Below are positions 33,260-43,559 of a DNA stretch of 64,000 nucleotides, piece after piece (position 1 is the stretch's first letter; the number at the start of each line of letters is the position of its first letter). The stretch comes from Trichobilharzia regenti (taxonomy: Eukaryota > Platyhelminthes > Trematoda > Strigeidida > Schistosomatidae). The DNA is taken from assembly GCA_944472135.2 (NCBI GenBank), contig OX235263.1, forward strand, positions 27,829,379-27,893,378. Reading direction: 5' to 3'. A model generated the notes under the pieces. That model saw only the letters and a program-made list of their open reading frames with translations. It ran no database searches and was not told the DNA's origin. The translations under genes and the position numbers were made by a program.

Positions 33260-33493
33260 CTATTGTCTCTGCCTGTCACTTAATGGTTCATCCCAATGTA
33301 ACTCTTTCCTGCATGTCTCTTGAAATAACCTCCTAGCCGGAAGTAGATAAGATGCTACTGATCCAAGTGGGTTAAACAAGGAAGACAACACAGAAAGCCC
33401 ATCTCTCCGAGTAACTGGCTTACCTAAATTGAACCTTAACTGTAGTGTTCTGCTAAATCTTGCTCCACCATTCACAACACCTATTCGTTTCAC
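33260..33493 (-). pseudogene. BEL A17/RT connection segment
   Basis: Contains GKPVTRRDGLSVLSSLFNPLGS and YLLPARRLFQETCRKELHWDEPL, the conserved connection of the BEL pol (Pfam peptidase A17 region) between RT and RNase H. The first 20-odd residues of this frame (VKRIGVVNGGARFSR) probably come from inserted repeat R1, because the same sequence accompanies R1 at 58110-58200. Confidence 0.75.
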
Positions 33494-34721
33494 TCTTTAA
33501 GGTTTTAACTTCTTATAAAGTAATCTGTTCATCAGGATGCATGCACACATATATAATATGTTCGTAAAGATGTACGTGGAGACCTATTGGAAGCACTCAT
33601 TAAGAAAGCTAGGGAGATGGAATATGGGGTACGAACATGTCTGGTACCAAGCAATATATTCGCGGTAGCCATAATAATCATAGTCTCAGAGCCTAACATC
33701 AAAAAAGGAGGGAGGGTGGCGCTAGCTGATCAGTAGATATGGTGACGGTCACTAAGGTGAATCGCCCCATTCTGCAGGAACAGCAATACGCAATTCGAAG
33801 GCTCGAGATATTTCTGATTTTTATGAGGGCTTAGATCTCTATCTTGAAAAAGATAATAATGAACGCCTTGACAGATCATGCTTCTACCTTTAAATATATA
33901 CCATTCGCTCAGCCTATTGTTGAGATGCGACCACGTGGGATCTGCACAGATTTATGGGGCATCTTATAAATTAACTTGCTATCCATTGTCAGATCTTTAC
34001 ATACTACTTCACAATATCTTGTCTGACTTATTTTCGAATAGCGTCTTTACTTGATCCTCGTTATATTCCATTAAAACCTAACATTTTATAGCCCTTTATG
34101 AATTTGATTCGACTTATTCTATTCCTATTCTCTGGAGGGTACGGTTGTGCACCAAATAAAAAAAGACATGAAATAAAGACAACTGGCTTGAAAATAATTG
34201 TATTAAAGCCAAAAGTGGACATCATGATAGTATAAAATATATTGGTTTTATTATACATTGCAAATGAACGTTGTCGGCCCAAGGATTAATTACTTCCCCA
34301 TTCTGTTTTCTATATAAATGTGTTTATTAATGATATATTTCACTCACTTGATCTATTACACTTTATTGTTTCACCATAGCACTTTAACTTTTCTAAAACA
34401 GCTTCCAATCCCTTGTAAACGTTGTACTTACCTCAATAATGGTTGGTTATCGTATGCCTACAACCACGGGATGAAAACGAAACGAAGTCGGTTTTCCCGC
34501 TCAACCTGGAGGACAACTGTACAGTTCAATAACTATACGGCCTGGTTCAGACGATCAGTGTATTTATATATATCAAATATTTAACTGTTCATACATTATA
34601 AACTTGTAGACAATTTAAGATTTGACTTAATATCATACTTGATCGTGCCTGTAAAATGGTATGCATTTTCATGTAAATTTATGTTTATATGAAAATAAAT
34701 TATTATTATTATTATTATAAT
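33437..34721 (+). repeat. Interspersed repeat R1, copy B, inside BEL RT
   Basis: Interrupts the BEL pol between GFSVGA (34722) and GKPVTRRDG (about 33436). The right end is exact: GAAAATAAATTATTATTATT tail at 34695-34721. The left end extends about 360 bp beyond that of copy A; this extra part is shared only with the minus-strand copy at 57400-58200. Insertion is opposite to the pol orientation. Confidence 0.75.
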
Positions 34722-35135
34722 AGCACCAACACTAAATCCAAAGGTATCAGAGTTCACATCCCATCGCATACCTAATGTGCGTCCAACTGGTAGAGTATCA
34801 ACAGGTAAATCTCGTACAGTAGGTGCTCTGTCTTCTGGAACCATATACTTCAAAACGTTTAGGCTGTTAGAGACCCATTTAGTTAGACGAAAGCCCGCCT
34901 TAGCTAACACCTCAGTAATGCTTGTTGAAAATCTAACTGCAGACTTATCATCATGGAAGAAGGCTAAACAATCATCCACGTAGAAGCAACAATCGATGAC
35001 ATCCAGCAGATCATTAAAACCATATATGGACACTGCCTTTCGTAGAGCAAAATTAGCACAAAACGGAGAGGACGTGGCACCAAATGGATGGACTGTCATC
35101 CTATATTCTGACACCTTACCACAAGGACTCATCAA
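34722..35135 (-). pseudogene. BEL RT, catalytic YVDD part
   Basis: Reads SEYRMTVHPFGATSSPFCANFALRKA (motif B), CCFYVDDCLAFF (motif C with the catalytic aspartates), AGFRLTKWVSNS and GRTLGMRWDVNSDTFGFSV. The segment carrying motif A is missing upstream: the preceding RT part at 35132 jumps from PRKPGI to this region. Confidence 0.85.
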
Positions 35136-35440
35136 ACCACAAGAACCACACAGAGTATACCTGGCTTCCTCGGGTTAAAGACGGGATGATGGAGCAAATA
35201 CCACTTCCCAGGCTCACTCTGATCAACTAGTCTTTCAACGTAACCCTTCATTACATGTTTGTCGACAATTTCCTTATATTTGGTCCAGAAATCTGCATCC
35301 GCCAGAAACTTCTTCTTTAAACCCATTAGTCTCTTAAGAGCAATTCCTCTATTACAAACTAACTGTCTATCTCTAAATCTCCAAGGTAGACCAACGCTGA
35401 AACGCCCGTTTCCGTATTTGCAGGACTCCTCAACTATTTA
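35132..35440 (-). pseudogene. BEL RT, N-terminal part
   Basis: In one frame: GNGRFSVGLPWR, LVCNRGIALKRLMGLKKKFL, KHVMKGYVERL, KWYLLHHPVFNPRKPG. This is the conserved BEL RT entry region. It stops where the next RT motif (DxSAKxxG) should begin, owing to a deletion near 35150. Confidence 0.8.
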
Positions 35441-35484
35441 ACTGCCTTTACGTTTTCTACAGAACGACCATTCTCTGGGACACC

Positions 35485-36251
35485 TTAGTCACAAAACTCC
35501 CTGTCATACATATTTCTAATTATAGTCTCTAGTTTGTCCCCATTGTTTGCAACTAATGATGATATGTGGACTATGGGTATAGTTCCTCTCACTGTCCATT
35601 CCAGCGGTGTTTTAGTCGCGAACAGATCATCTCTACCTCCGAATCTCTCTTCTAATACTTTGTGAGCTCCTGGCACACCACATCCAGAGAGTATTCTCAC
35701 TAAACCATCTTGCAGTGTTGGAAACGGTGTGTCACGCAAGTATAGCTTACCGACAACTGTTTCACGACTAGGTACTATAGCTTCGCCGAGTTTCATACCG
35801 GAGGTATCTACTTCAACGGTTTCCCCAGTAGCCATGGATTCTAACTGAAATGACACTCGTTCACATCCTACCGTTTTCGAAGAATTGAAAGTATTTACAA
35901 CCAAGGATTGCTTTGAACCCTTAATACCAAAGCAGCCGGCTTAGCATCTGTCATTGTGGCGTCTGAACCATTATCAAACAGTGCATAAGTCTCCACCGAA
36001 GATTTTGGTGCTTTCAATTTAACTGGTAATACCCCTAAATAAACTTTTGGGTTATCAAGGGGTCTAAAAGCACTATTACAATTAACCGAATTCCCCGGTT
36101 CGTTCGCTGTCATCAGAAATGGGTGCACATCGGTTAAACCACTACTTCCTTTGTCTGTCGCCTTACAGTTCAACTTTGGATGCTCCATATTTAAACAACT
36201 GAAACACAACTGCTTCTGTTTTGACATTTTTAACTTTTCTACGGGAGACAT
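35485..36251 (-). pseudogene. BEL zinc knuckle and aspartic protease region
   Basis: Frame 36251-35895 has a complete CX2CX4HX4C knuckle (LCFSCLNMEHPKLNC) and, about 80 residues later, ALFDNGSDATM, the aspartic protease active-site loop of BEL elements (DUF1758-like, with Asn where Thr/Ser is common). A frameshift near 35900 moves the frame to 35904-35485 (TVGCERVSFQLESM, KLYLRDTPFPTL), which is the rest of the protease domain. Confidence 0.8.
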
Positions 36252-36381
36252 AGCAATGAAGCGATCTTTAATCCCTCAATTGATAAATGTTGTGGAAAAC
36301 AATACACTCATCCTTTCTCGTTGTGCCTTTAGCCTTTACGACAAACGCTCTCCTTATATTCACTGGTACCTTGGGTTCTAC

Positions 36382-36585
36382 CTAAGAATGCAAACTGCTG
36401 GCGTATTTGCCCATCGCCTGGTTGAAACTGTCCTTTACCAGTTTCAGAATATCATCAAACCTTGGCTCGATACCCTCATCCTCTATACGAGAGCTTATCT
36501 TCACCCACTTTATTTGCAGTCGAGTAGGTAGGCGTCTTGCTATTACCACTAAGACTGAGTTTGAGTTCAGGTCACTCATGCAATT
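36382..36585 (-). pseudogene. BEL gag C-terminal part, long copy
   Basis: CMSDLNSNSVLVVIARRLPTRL, KWVKISSRIEDEGIEP, FDDILKLVKDSFNQAMGKYA: homologous to the end of the 258-residue gag but more diverged than the N-terminal half, suggesting a mosaic. The upstream side is cut by the solo LTR at 36586. Confidence 0.85.
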
Positions 36586-36966
36586 TGTAGTGCACATTGT
36601 ACCCTTGAACTTTTGTTTAAACTCACTCACCTAGTTTGATACACATTTTATCTTTTGAGTTGTGACTCTTCTGTACGTTCATTGGTTCGCTCTCTTGTTG
36701 TGCTCGCTTTCTGCACACTCTCCGAGCCTACCTCCAGCAACATCTGCAGATAAGTTGTACAGTCACTTTATTTATTAAATCTGTTATTCAGTTACATTAA
36801 ATATAACTCATCCTAAGAATTCTTTCCATTTTTAGCCTTTAAACTTTGATTGCGTTAATCAGTACTTACACGTTAGGTAGTGTACCGGTAAAGTTATAGG
36901 AGGGTGAAGTTTTTAGTACGTGTGGTGATATCGAGGTCTATTTTTAGTCTAGCACCAGCACTTACA
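36586..36966 (-). repeat. Solo LTR of another LTR element inside BEL gag, AATT duplication
   Basis: 381 bp, starting TGTAAGTGCTGG and ending GTGCACTACA on the minus strand, with AATAAATAAAG about 60% along. Flanked by AATT at 36582-36585 and 36967-36970; the uninterrupted gag in the short units has a single AATT there (GCAATTCATCG). A 4-bp duplication and TG...CA ends suggest a Ty3/gypsy-type LTR; the family is not identified. Confidence 0.8.
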
Positions 36967-36970
36967 AATT

Positions 36971-37403
36971 CATCGAAATCAACGTATTCTTATAAGTCAT
37001 CAGACTATCCAAAAACTCAGTAAGTGCCTTGGAGTAATATGCTCATAACCTCAGCGTCTCCCCCATTAGGGGACATGAGCCCACAGCACTGTATAGATCT
37101 TGAAGCATCTCCAGTGCAATACCTCATCAAATTCATCAATTTCAATTCACCGTTTAATAGAAAACTACGGAGCATGATCTCAAACTCCTTTACAAATTGT
37201 AAATAATCAGCCGGGTTTCCATCGAAACACTGTGGTTCAAATTTAGGGAGTTTGATGTTCCTATTATCCCTGGACGGCGAAACAGTAACATCAACCATAT
37301 CATGCTTAACATCAGACACATCGTTACAAGTAACAGACAAGCCACCATGACTTACTTTCCTGTTTGCATCCAAGACGCTCTGTCCCTTGTTTGACCCAGG
37401 CAT
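36971..37403 (-). pseudogene. BEL gag N-terminal part, long copy
   Basis: Identical to the first 120 residues of unit gag, then broken by a deletion of about 100 bp near 37035 (CCTTGGAG joined to TAATATGCTC) that removes the region after RQRFG and shifts the frame. Confidence 0.85.
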
Positions 37404-37571
37404 TGTTGAACTTGACCCAATTCCAAAAACGTTCCAGATATTGCTTGTTCAAAGAAGACTTGGCCAGCACCGGGAAAGATGAACGGTGACTATCCAAACT
37501 GTCACCAACTGTCCGAATCCGTCAGAAACTGACTCTGTGCCGTCAAAAACTGACACCGTACCGTCAGAAAC

Positions 37572-37943
37572 TGTCAGCCACGTCTCGTAAACCGTCAATG
37601 CCCAGCTCTTGATACGCTGCGCCTCACGCTGTTCCTCGAAGCTTCTCAGAAATGCTTAGTACTAACGGACACAAAAACCAGAACACAGATTGGCCACTCG
37701 AGATTTCTTTATTCTAACACCAACATATAGCCAACCTTAAGATTAAGCTTTAAAACTAAGGTCTATGAACAAATATTACAATAATAAATCACAATATTAC
37801 TTCTGACGGTTTTGTCCTGACTTCTTTCTGAACAGCGACCGATGAGACGATGACTGGTGTATTGATGCCTCCGCGAAAATTGGGGAAGTTGGTTTTGAGC
37901 AAACAACCATGAATTGATTCCTCAATCTTCAACTACATTGACA
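37572..37943 (-). repeat. LTR5, 5' LTR of the long BEL copy
   Basis: 372 bp. The 5' end reads TGTCAATGTAGTTGAAG, as in the solo LTRs elsewhere; LTR1-4 read TGTCACAGTAGTTGG. It is therefore the outer, single-copy end of the array. Confidence 0.92.
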
Positions 37944-38220
37944 ACATCATCCACCTGTATCACAGGAGTGAGATCTGCACTCAAACTTTTTTAAGAGCTA
38001 GTAGTTGATACTGTATTACCGGGAAGTAATGCAGTTATAACCAAATTTGAGCCACTATCTAAAACAACTGTGTTTCTGCGAACACGCTTTTTAGAATTTT
38101 GGACCGTTATTTCAAGGATAATATGAGAATAAGCAGTATATAAATTTCAGAGCAAACACGTGGAAAAATGTCAGCAATTTCGAACGAACCGCCAGAAAGA
38201 TAGTGCATCACTCACTCAGA
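37944..38220. other. No gene recognised
   Basis: Unique-looking sequence between the array and a CR1 fragment. Confidence 0.4.
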
Positions 38221-38224
38221 AATG

Positions 38225-38985
38225 AAGTGTCATGTGTATTTAGTAGGATATAGTAGGATATTGATAGCGTCCAATTATGGTGTAACACATGGAAAATGAA
38301 GTTTAACGTTGAAAAATGTGGTGTGTTATGCTTCATAAGCATTTCATATGAACATTCCATCTCCATACACGACAAACATATTCCTCGTCTGTCTCTTACA
38401 ACAGATTTGGGTCTGAAATACACTCCAGAATTTAGCCTGGCGGAATATCCTAAATTACAAATATCGAAGATCAAAAGGCTCTTCGATTTTTATTTAGAAA
38501 CTTTAAGACGAGTGAATCTAAAATTATGCTGTACAAGTTTTGCATGAGGCCTCGCTTGAATTTTGTCCAACCATCATGGACAGTGTCTCCGTAAAAGAAC
38601 GATGCAAATTAGAAATTCTACAAAGGGCGTTTACTAAACGTCTAGTAGGTGAAAATCTTTGCATTTCTCACTCAAACAGATGTAATATATTCGACTTGGG
38701 ACGCTTATCGGTTAGACTACTGAAGTTCAACATAAAATTTTCATTTAGGATTGCTAAACGGCTTATATATTTCCCCCACAATGACTTTACTTTTAGTTCA
38801 CCTAAGAAATATAACCTCAGAAATAAATCTTCAACTTTTAAAGTTCCCCGCTGTCATACGAAATATAGATCAAATTCTTTTACCGTGAGATACCGTTGCA
38901 TTCGGAAACGTCTTATAACTGAAATTAGAAACAGTTCTACCCCAAAAATATATTTTATCAACAACGGTTAGAAGTGGTATGTGAC
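38225..38985 (+). pseudogene. CR1-like RT 3' fragment
   Basis: Two frames (38296-38547 and 38540-38971) give the RT thumb region: MKFNVEKCGVLCF, LSLTTDLGLKYTPEF, SLEFCPTIMDSVSVKER, AFTKRLVGENL, KKYNLRNKSSTF and a C-terminal FTVRYRCIRKRL. The YADD box lies upstream and is missing. 5' truncated copy of a CR1-group element. Confidence 0.75.
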
Positions 38986-40635
38986 AAATTAAAATTGGAG
39001 ATCTAATACGGCACTCCTCTGACCCTCATTGTTAGGTCCCGAAATCTCTGAACTCTGTGTTTGACACTACTTTTACTATGATTGTTTTCACAACCGTAGT
39101 CACCTATTCTTAATCAGACTTAAATTTTAAATTTTTCTCCTCAATCAAATATTTTGCATGTACCTCTGATAATATTGTATTATGAGTATTTCAGTATGCT
39201 AAGAGTTCAGTCTCAAGTTCTCGATGCAAATCAACTAAAGACGACTGGTATTAAAATATCTCTGGAGCCTGCTTGATGCTATACGTAAGCACTATCTACC
39301 TCTACGCAAATTAAGGCCCAAATGGTGGTAGTCTAAATAGTCGAATAAATGGTGAGTTTTAAATAGTAATGAATCTTATTTTACTGTTCTATAACTATAA
39401 TCCTGTGTATTCGAATTTTCTGGAACAACATATTACAACTTACTTATTTGTTTAATGCTGCACGATTATGCACTGTTTTTCGAAATTACATTTGTTTACA
39501 TCTCAAATGTAGACTCTAACAGTCTTTTTTTCCTACATTTTTCTTCTCCAAAATACTGTAACAGATGAAACATAGATGATGTTCTTCTGAAAGTAGTCAT
39601 TCATACCATGACTTTGAGGGAATCCACGAATGAACATTTGGAAAAAGGTTTGTGGTATGTCGCAATAGAAATTTTAAAAAATAAGAAGAAGAATTTAAAA
39701 AATGAAGCGTTCCGCCAAGGCCTTGCACATAAAGGTGGGAGGGTGATGATTGGTAGTCGGCGGATATGATGGTGGGAACATATGAGAACCACCCTTATCT
39801 GTAGGACGGCACTCTGTTGCTAAGGCTCCTGAGTTCGAATGGCTTCTGCAAAATAAGAGAATAAATTTAAAAAGATAAAACAGAAGTTGAAAATTGCCTG
39901 AAGCCGAAGTTTAAATAGAAACTCCCGAATGAAAGTACATGGTATGGGTCCGGTACTTCAGAAGGACATCTTACTGTATACATCAGATAAACAGTAGACA
40001 ATAATAAACCCTTGCTTTTATTTACATAGTTCACGCACTTTGACTTTTGTGTTTAACTCCTTTTCAACCTACATAAGTAGGTAAAATTATTACCTGTTTT
40101 TCATTTAAACTAATTGTTCGCAAAAAAACCTGCTCAACATCATTGCTACAATCTATCGGGGAAATTATATTTCTTGAAAAAACACGATAAAAGAAATGAT
40201 TAACGCAATGTCTGTTATATATTTTGAATTATTAACACCTATTATGTACTTCTGCACCTCCCTGCCGGTTTTCTTGTGTCTTCTCTTTTCAAAGGTAGTG
40301 CCTTCAACGAAGGCACTGCTACAGCGCTGCTATCCTTTGCTTATTCGGGATACTGCTGGCTCATCTGGTAAATAACGGAACCACCAATATTATAAAATCT
40401 CCTGACAAGTTCAAAGTCGGTCTCATATACAACTGGAAATGTCACAAATATGGTGTACTTAACAGTGAATTTAAAGTTTTATAGACTTTCAAACACTTTA
40501 TGAATCATTTAATGATAATTGTTGTTTATTCTACATCTCTTATGTATCACGTCATCACCTGTGCACAAATGCCACCCACCTTCCACAGTAAACGCAATCA
40601 TTTTTGATTCCCGCGTGGAATTGACATGTTTTTCT
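38986..40635. other. No gene; one small hairpin
   Basis: A+T-rich sequence, probably including the 3' untranslated part of the preceding CR1 fragment. AGTGCCTTC-AAC-GAAGGCACT at 40297-40317 can form a 9-bp stem. Nothing else recognised. Confidence 0.45.
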
Positions 40636-42240
40636 GGCAATGGATAAAGGCACACACGACCTTATGGAGAGGCTGAGCACCTCAAGGTCACATATGCATA
40701 CTGTGATTGGTAGATTTTACTTTGCGTAAACGCTCATCTAATACGTAGCTCAAGTTACTGAGGCGGGCTTTGAAATGAGAGTAATAAAAGTCGCATAAAC
40801 ATTACATTTTTTCAGCTTAAGGAGACAAGTTAACGCATGTATAGATTCTACAGATGTGATATGCATGTGGACCCACTAAAAAAGAGAATATTATTGGGTA
40901 ACTTAATCAAAGAAGTATAAAGTTTGAAGATTTAGTCTTTTTCAGTTGATTGTAACGGACAGAGAGGAGAGGCATTTGTGTAACATTCGCATTTTGCAGA
41001 AGACAAAGTGTGAAAGATAAATCGGAAGTTTTAGGATTCTTCATGTTTGTTATGGGATATATGAACTGTTCATAGCGATTCTACTATTGTTCCCTCCCTT
41101 TAATGTGAATATGTACTGTTTAACTGTTGTTATTTTGTAAATATATGCATTTATGTTGACTACATGTATCTCTCTTAATTATCATTTCGAGGACATTGCA
41201 TAGTTAACGAAGTTGATAGGCAACGTAGTAATAGTTGTGTGAAATGCGTGATAATCGTAAACCGCTATTATTTCCTCAGTGCGTCATCAAGCCTCCCATG
41301 AAATGTTTCAGTTACACTCAATATGGCTGCGTAAAAGATTATCTTTCATCAGGGCTTGCGAAAAAATACGCTGAGCTTAGGTTTGTTCTGCGATTACTAC
41401 ATATACATAATAACAAATGTAGGGCGGATACGTACATCGAAAATAACGCGTAATAAGTATATCCTATTGAAGAAAATCCTAGTATTATTATGCTGCGTAA
41501 ATTATCACTTTCAGATTAAATCATAAAAAATTCCAAAACCGGCTACATCACTATTCCTTCGACAAGCAAAGGGAAGTAGTAGTGAATTCTTTAAAAAACA
41601 CCGTTAAAACATTAAAGGGATATTTATTTTAATAAATAATTTTATAATATCACAAAGACTACAACGATAACGCGCAAATTCTTCAATCGCACTTTAATAA
41701 AGCCTCCAAATAAAGTGAACCCTCCGTAAATTACAATCTCAACCTGCAAATCAACAATAGTATGACATCCGTTAACAAATAATTAGCAACACGAAAATAC
41801 TCCAAACCAAAGTAACTATTAAAAACAATTTGTTTATTAACTGTTATCTTGCGAATAAATCAACTAACACTCCTTTATAGCTGTAGACTCTTCTGAATGT
41901 TACCAAGTTTTCATATCTCAGAGATTCAAAACACCCCTTCAGAATTTCGCAAAATATGCATCGATTGCCTAATTTATTTCGTTTTTTAACGCAATCAATA
42001 ATTTACACAGAGTTTCGACATTCCACGTGCAAAGAAATAACGAAATTCGATGACAGATACGTGTTCACTCAAACTGCTGAAAGCGTCTACTTTCCACCAC
42101 TTTTCTAAGTTTTTTCGTTAAAATATGGTATTTACAATGTATTTCAGTTGAAAAAAACACCTGAAAACAACGTAGAACAACCTAAACACAACAACGCGAT
42201 AACACATAACGACACCCCGTGTGTGCCTTTATCCATTGCC
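40636..42240. mobile_element. Candidate non-autonomous DNA transposon with perfect 23-bp inverted termini
   Basis: 40636-40658 (GGCAATGGATAAAGG...ACACG) is repeated exactly, inverted, at 42218-42240. The bases just outside are TGTTTTTCT (left) and TGTATTTTT (right), 7 of 9 identical, which may be an aged target duplication. The 1,605-bp interior is A+T-rich with no transposase-like frame (longest 72 codons). The GGCAA start resembles the Merlin element termini at 56245, but the rest differs. Confidence 0.55.
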
Positions 42241-42485
42241 TGTATTTTTTTTAATTACAGTTTAGATTTGACGCCATATCTCATGAATTATTCGGCTGAA
42301 AGCAGACCTCAAAAATTATCTATTTCCTTATTTGTATATTTGGTTTTAAATGTTTCTCTCACATTTACCGGTATTCAGCCTATTTCTAAATTAAAAAATC
42401 ATATTATATTTCCTATAAGTTCTAATAAGGGTGCATACGTTCATGCCTGTAAAAGTGGCTGGTTTCTGTTCCCGAAATAACATAT

Positions 42486-43060
42486 TAATATTACACATAA
42501 CTTCCCAGGTCATGTCTTGATGTAATTCCTTTCAAAAATTGCAGGACTTACAGGAGTAGGCCTGCAACCCTTCTCAGGTTGATGCTCTAGGTTGAAAAAT
42601 TGACAAAGGGTTCATTTGGTGTCCTCCTTCTCTCATTTTTATCCTCAAATATGAACGGTAACACGTCCATGTCATTGTATCGTAGAATATAGATGACTAA
42701 AAAACACGACGCATCTGACCAACCAAGCATAGGCACAGAGCAACTTACACTAAGATAATAACATTCAAATAGCGACTTGAAACTTGAAAGGCACTTATTC
42801 GTGCAAGTCAGTTCAACAATTACACTCCCATAAACAGGTGGCTTATCCTCCCTAAACTGACCATTGACTTTCGTCTTTAAAAATGGATAGATATCAGCAT
42901 AGTCATAGCACAAGGCACATGAATTCATTGACGTCTTGTCATTGTGGATTTGGCTTTGGCTTTCCCTTTGCTATTGCACGTCGTCTGTTCACCCAGTACA
43001 TTGCAACTGTCGCTTTGTGCTTCAGTGTCCTTTGATAATTCGTTACTGACGCCGTTCATG
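42486..43060 (-). pseudogene. Diverged copy of the short BEL unit's 235-residue ORF region
   Basis: Frame 42587-42928 aligns with the second half of the 235-residue ORF: GQFREDKPPVYGSVIVELTC, LFECYYLSVSCSV, VIYILRYNDMDVLPF. On its left is one copy of the 3' repeat motif (AATTGCAGGACTTACAGG). No gag or LTR is attached. Shows that the short-unit structure exists outside the array. Confidence 0.75.
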
Positions 43061-43199
43061 ATTTGTGGTATAATCATGTTCGTATCTAAGGTGTTTTTGC
43101 TAATTGTCGATGGTTGAGACTATTTCAGCATTTTTGAATTTCGTAGTGGAGGCCAAAATATCCCCAGATTTCCTAAATTGATCCGGTGTTTCACATCTA

Positions 43200-43436
43200 T
43201 CAAACCCGAAAAGCACAGGACATATGCAGATTGACTATTTTATATAGTCCAATACACGTACAGGGTGTACTTAAGAGGTTTGCAGTCCTTGACAAGGAGT
43301 GCCGAACCGACTTTATGGGCTCATTGTTGAGTATGTTGTACGCTATGGCGTTCTGCTTAGAAGCGAGTCTCTTAAAAAATTCTAGACTACTAATATGTGT
43401 GTAAAAATTGAGCGCTGTGGCAGTAAGTAATTCCAT
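43200..43436 (-). pseudogene. CR1-like ORF1 fragment
   Basis: LEFFKRLASKQNAIAYNIL, EPIKSVRHSL and STPCTCIGLYK parallel the ORF1 block VMKRITSSHQAIVYNVPD ... VPCECKRLRKK at 14384-14827. An isolated relic. Confidence 0.6.
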
Positions 43437-43559
43437 ATTAGTGTGTTTATTAGATGTATCACATTGAGACAGTATTTTTACTGAATGACGTTCCGAACAA
43501 ATTTACTGCTCATAATAATATCATAGCCGTTATGTAAAAAGTTGGGAAATCAACAGTAA

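Larger units (their letters stand above)
15400..37943 (-). mobile_element. Head-to-tail array of BEL/Pao LTR-retrotransposon units sharing LTRs
   Basis: Reading the minus strand from 37943: LTR5, a long defective BEL copy, LTR4, short unit 4, LTR3, unit 3, LTR2, unit 2, LTR1, truncated unit 1. Adjacent units share one LTR. Gag frames recur at 28743, 24949, 21154 and 17360, spacing 3794, 3795 and 3794. The 1-bp length differences come from the poly-A run of an embedded SINE. The left end lacks an LTR and joins CR1 sequence at 15400; at the right end LTR5 is followed by ACATC at 37944. Such an array can arise by unequal LTR recombination, by integration of a concatemer, or by assembly error. 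Confidence 0.9.
30060..37943 (-). mobile_element. Long defective BEL/Pao copy with pol remnants
   Basis: From LTR5 the minus strand holds leader, gag pieces (split by a foreign solo LTR), CCHC knuckle and protease, RT (core deleted and split by repeat R1), A17/RNase H, H2C2 integrase and a DUF5641-like end, then LTR4. With both LTRs it spans 8,256 bp, of which about 1.67 kb are insertions, so the original was near 6.6-7 kb, a usual BEL size. Several lesions make it incapable of supplying pol. It probably shows the parental structure of the short units. Confidence 0.88.

Noticed and set aside
39800..39860. tRNA-like segment with GAGTTCGAATGG
   Set aside because: Only a partial B box; no A box at the right distance and no cloverleaf.
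40297..40317. Hairpin AGTGCCTTC-AAC-GAAGGCACT as a terminator or microRNA precursor
   Set aside because: A 9-bp stem is too short for a microRNA precursor, and there is no gene next to it to terminate.
42148..42480. 110-codon plus-strand frame overlapping the right end of the 23-bp inverted repeat
   Set aside because: Low-complexity, A+T-driven composition without domain or homologous copy; it crosses the inverted-repeat boundary.
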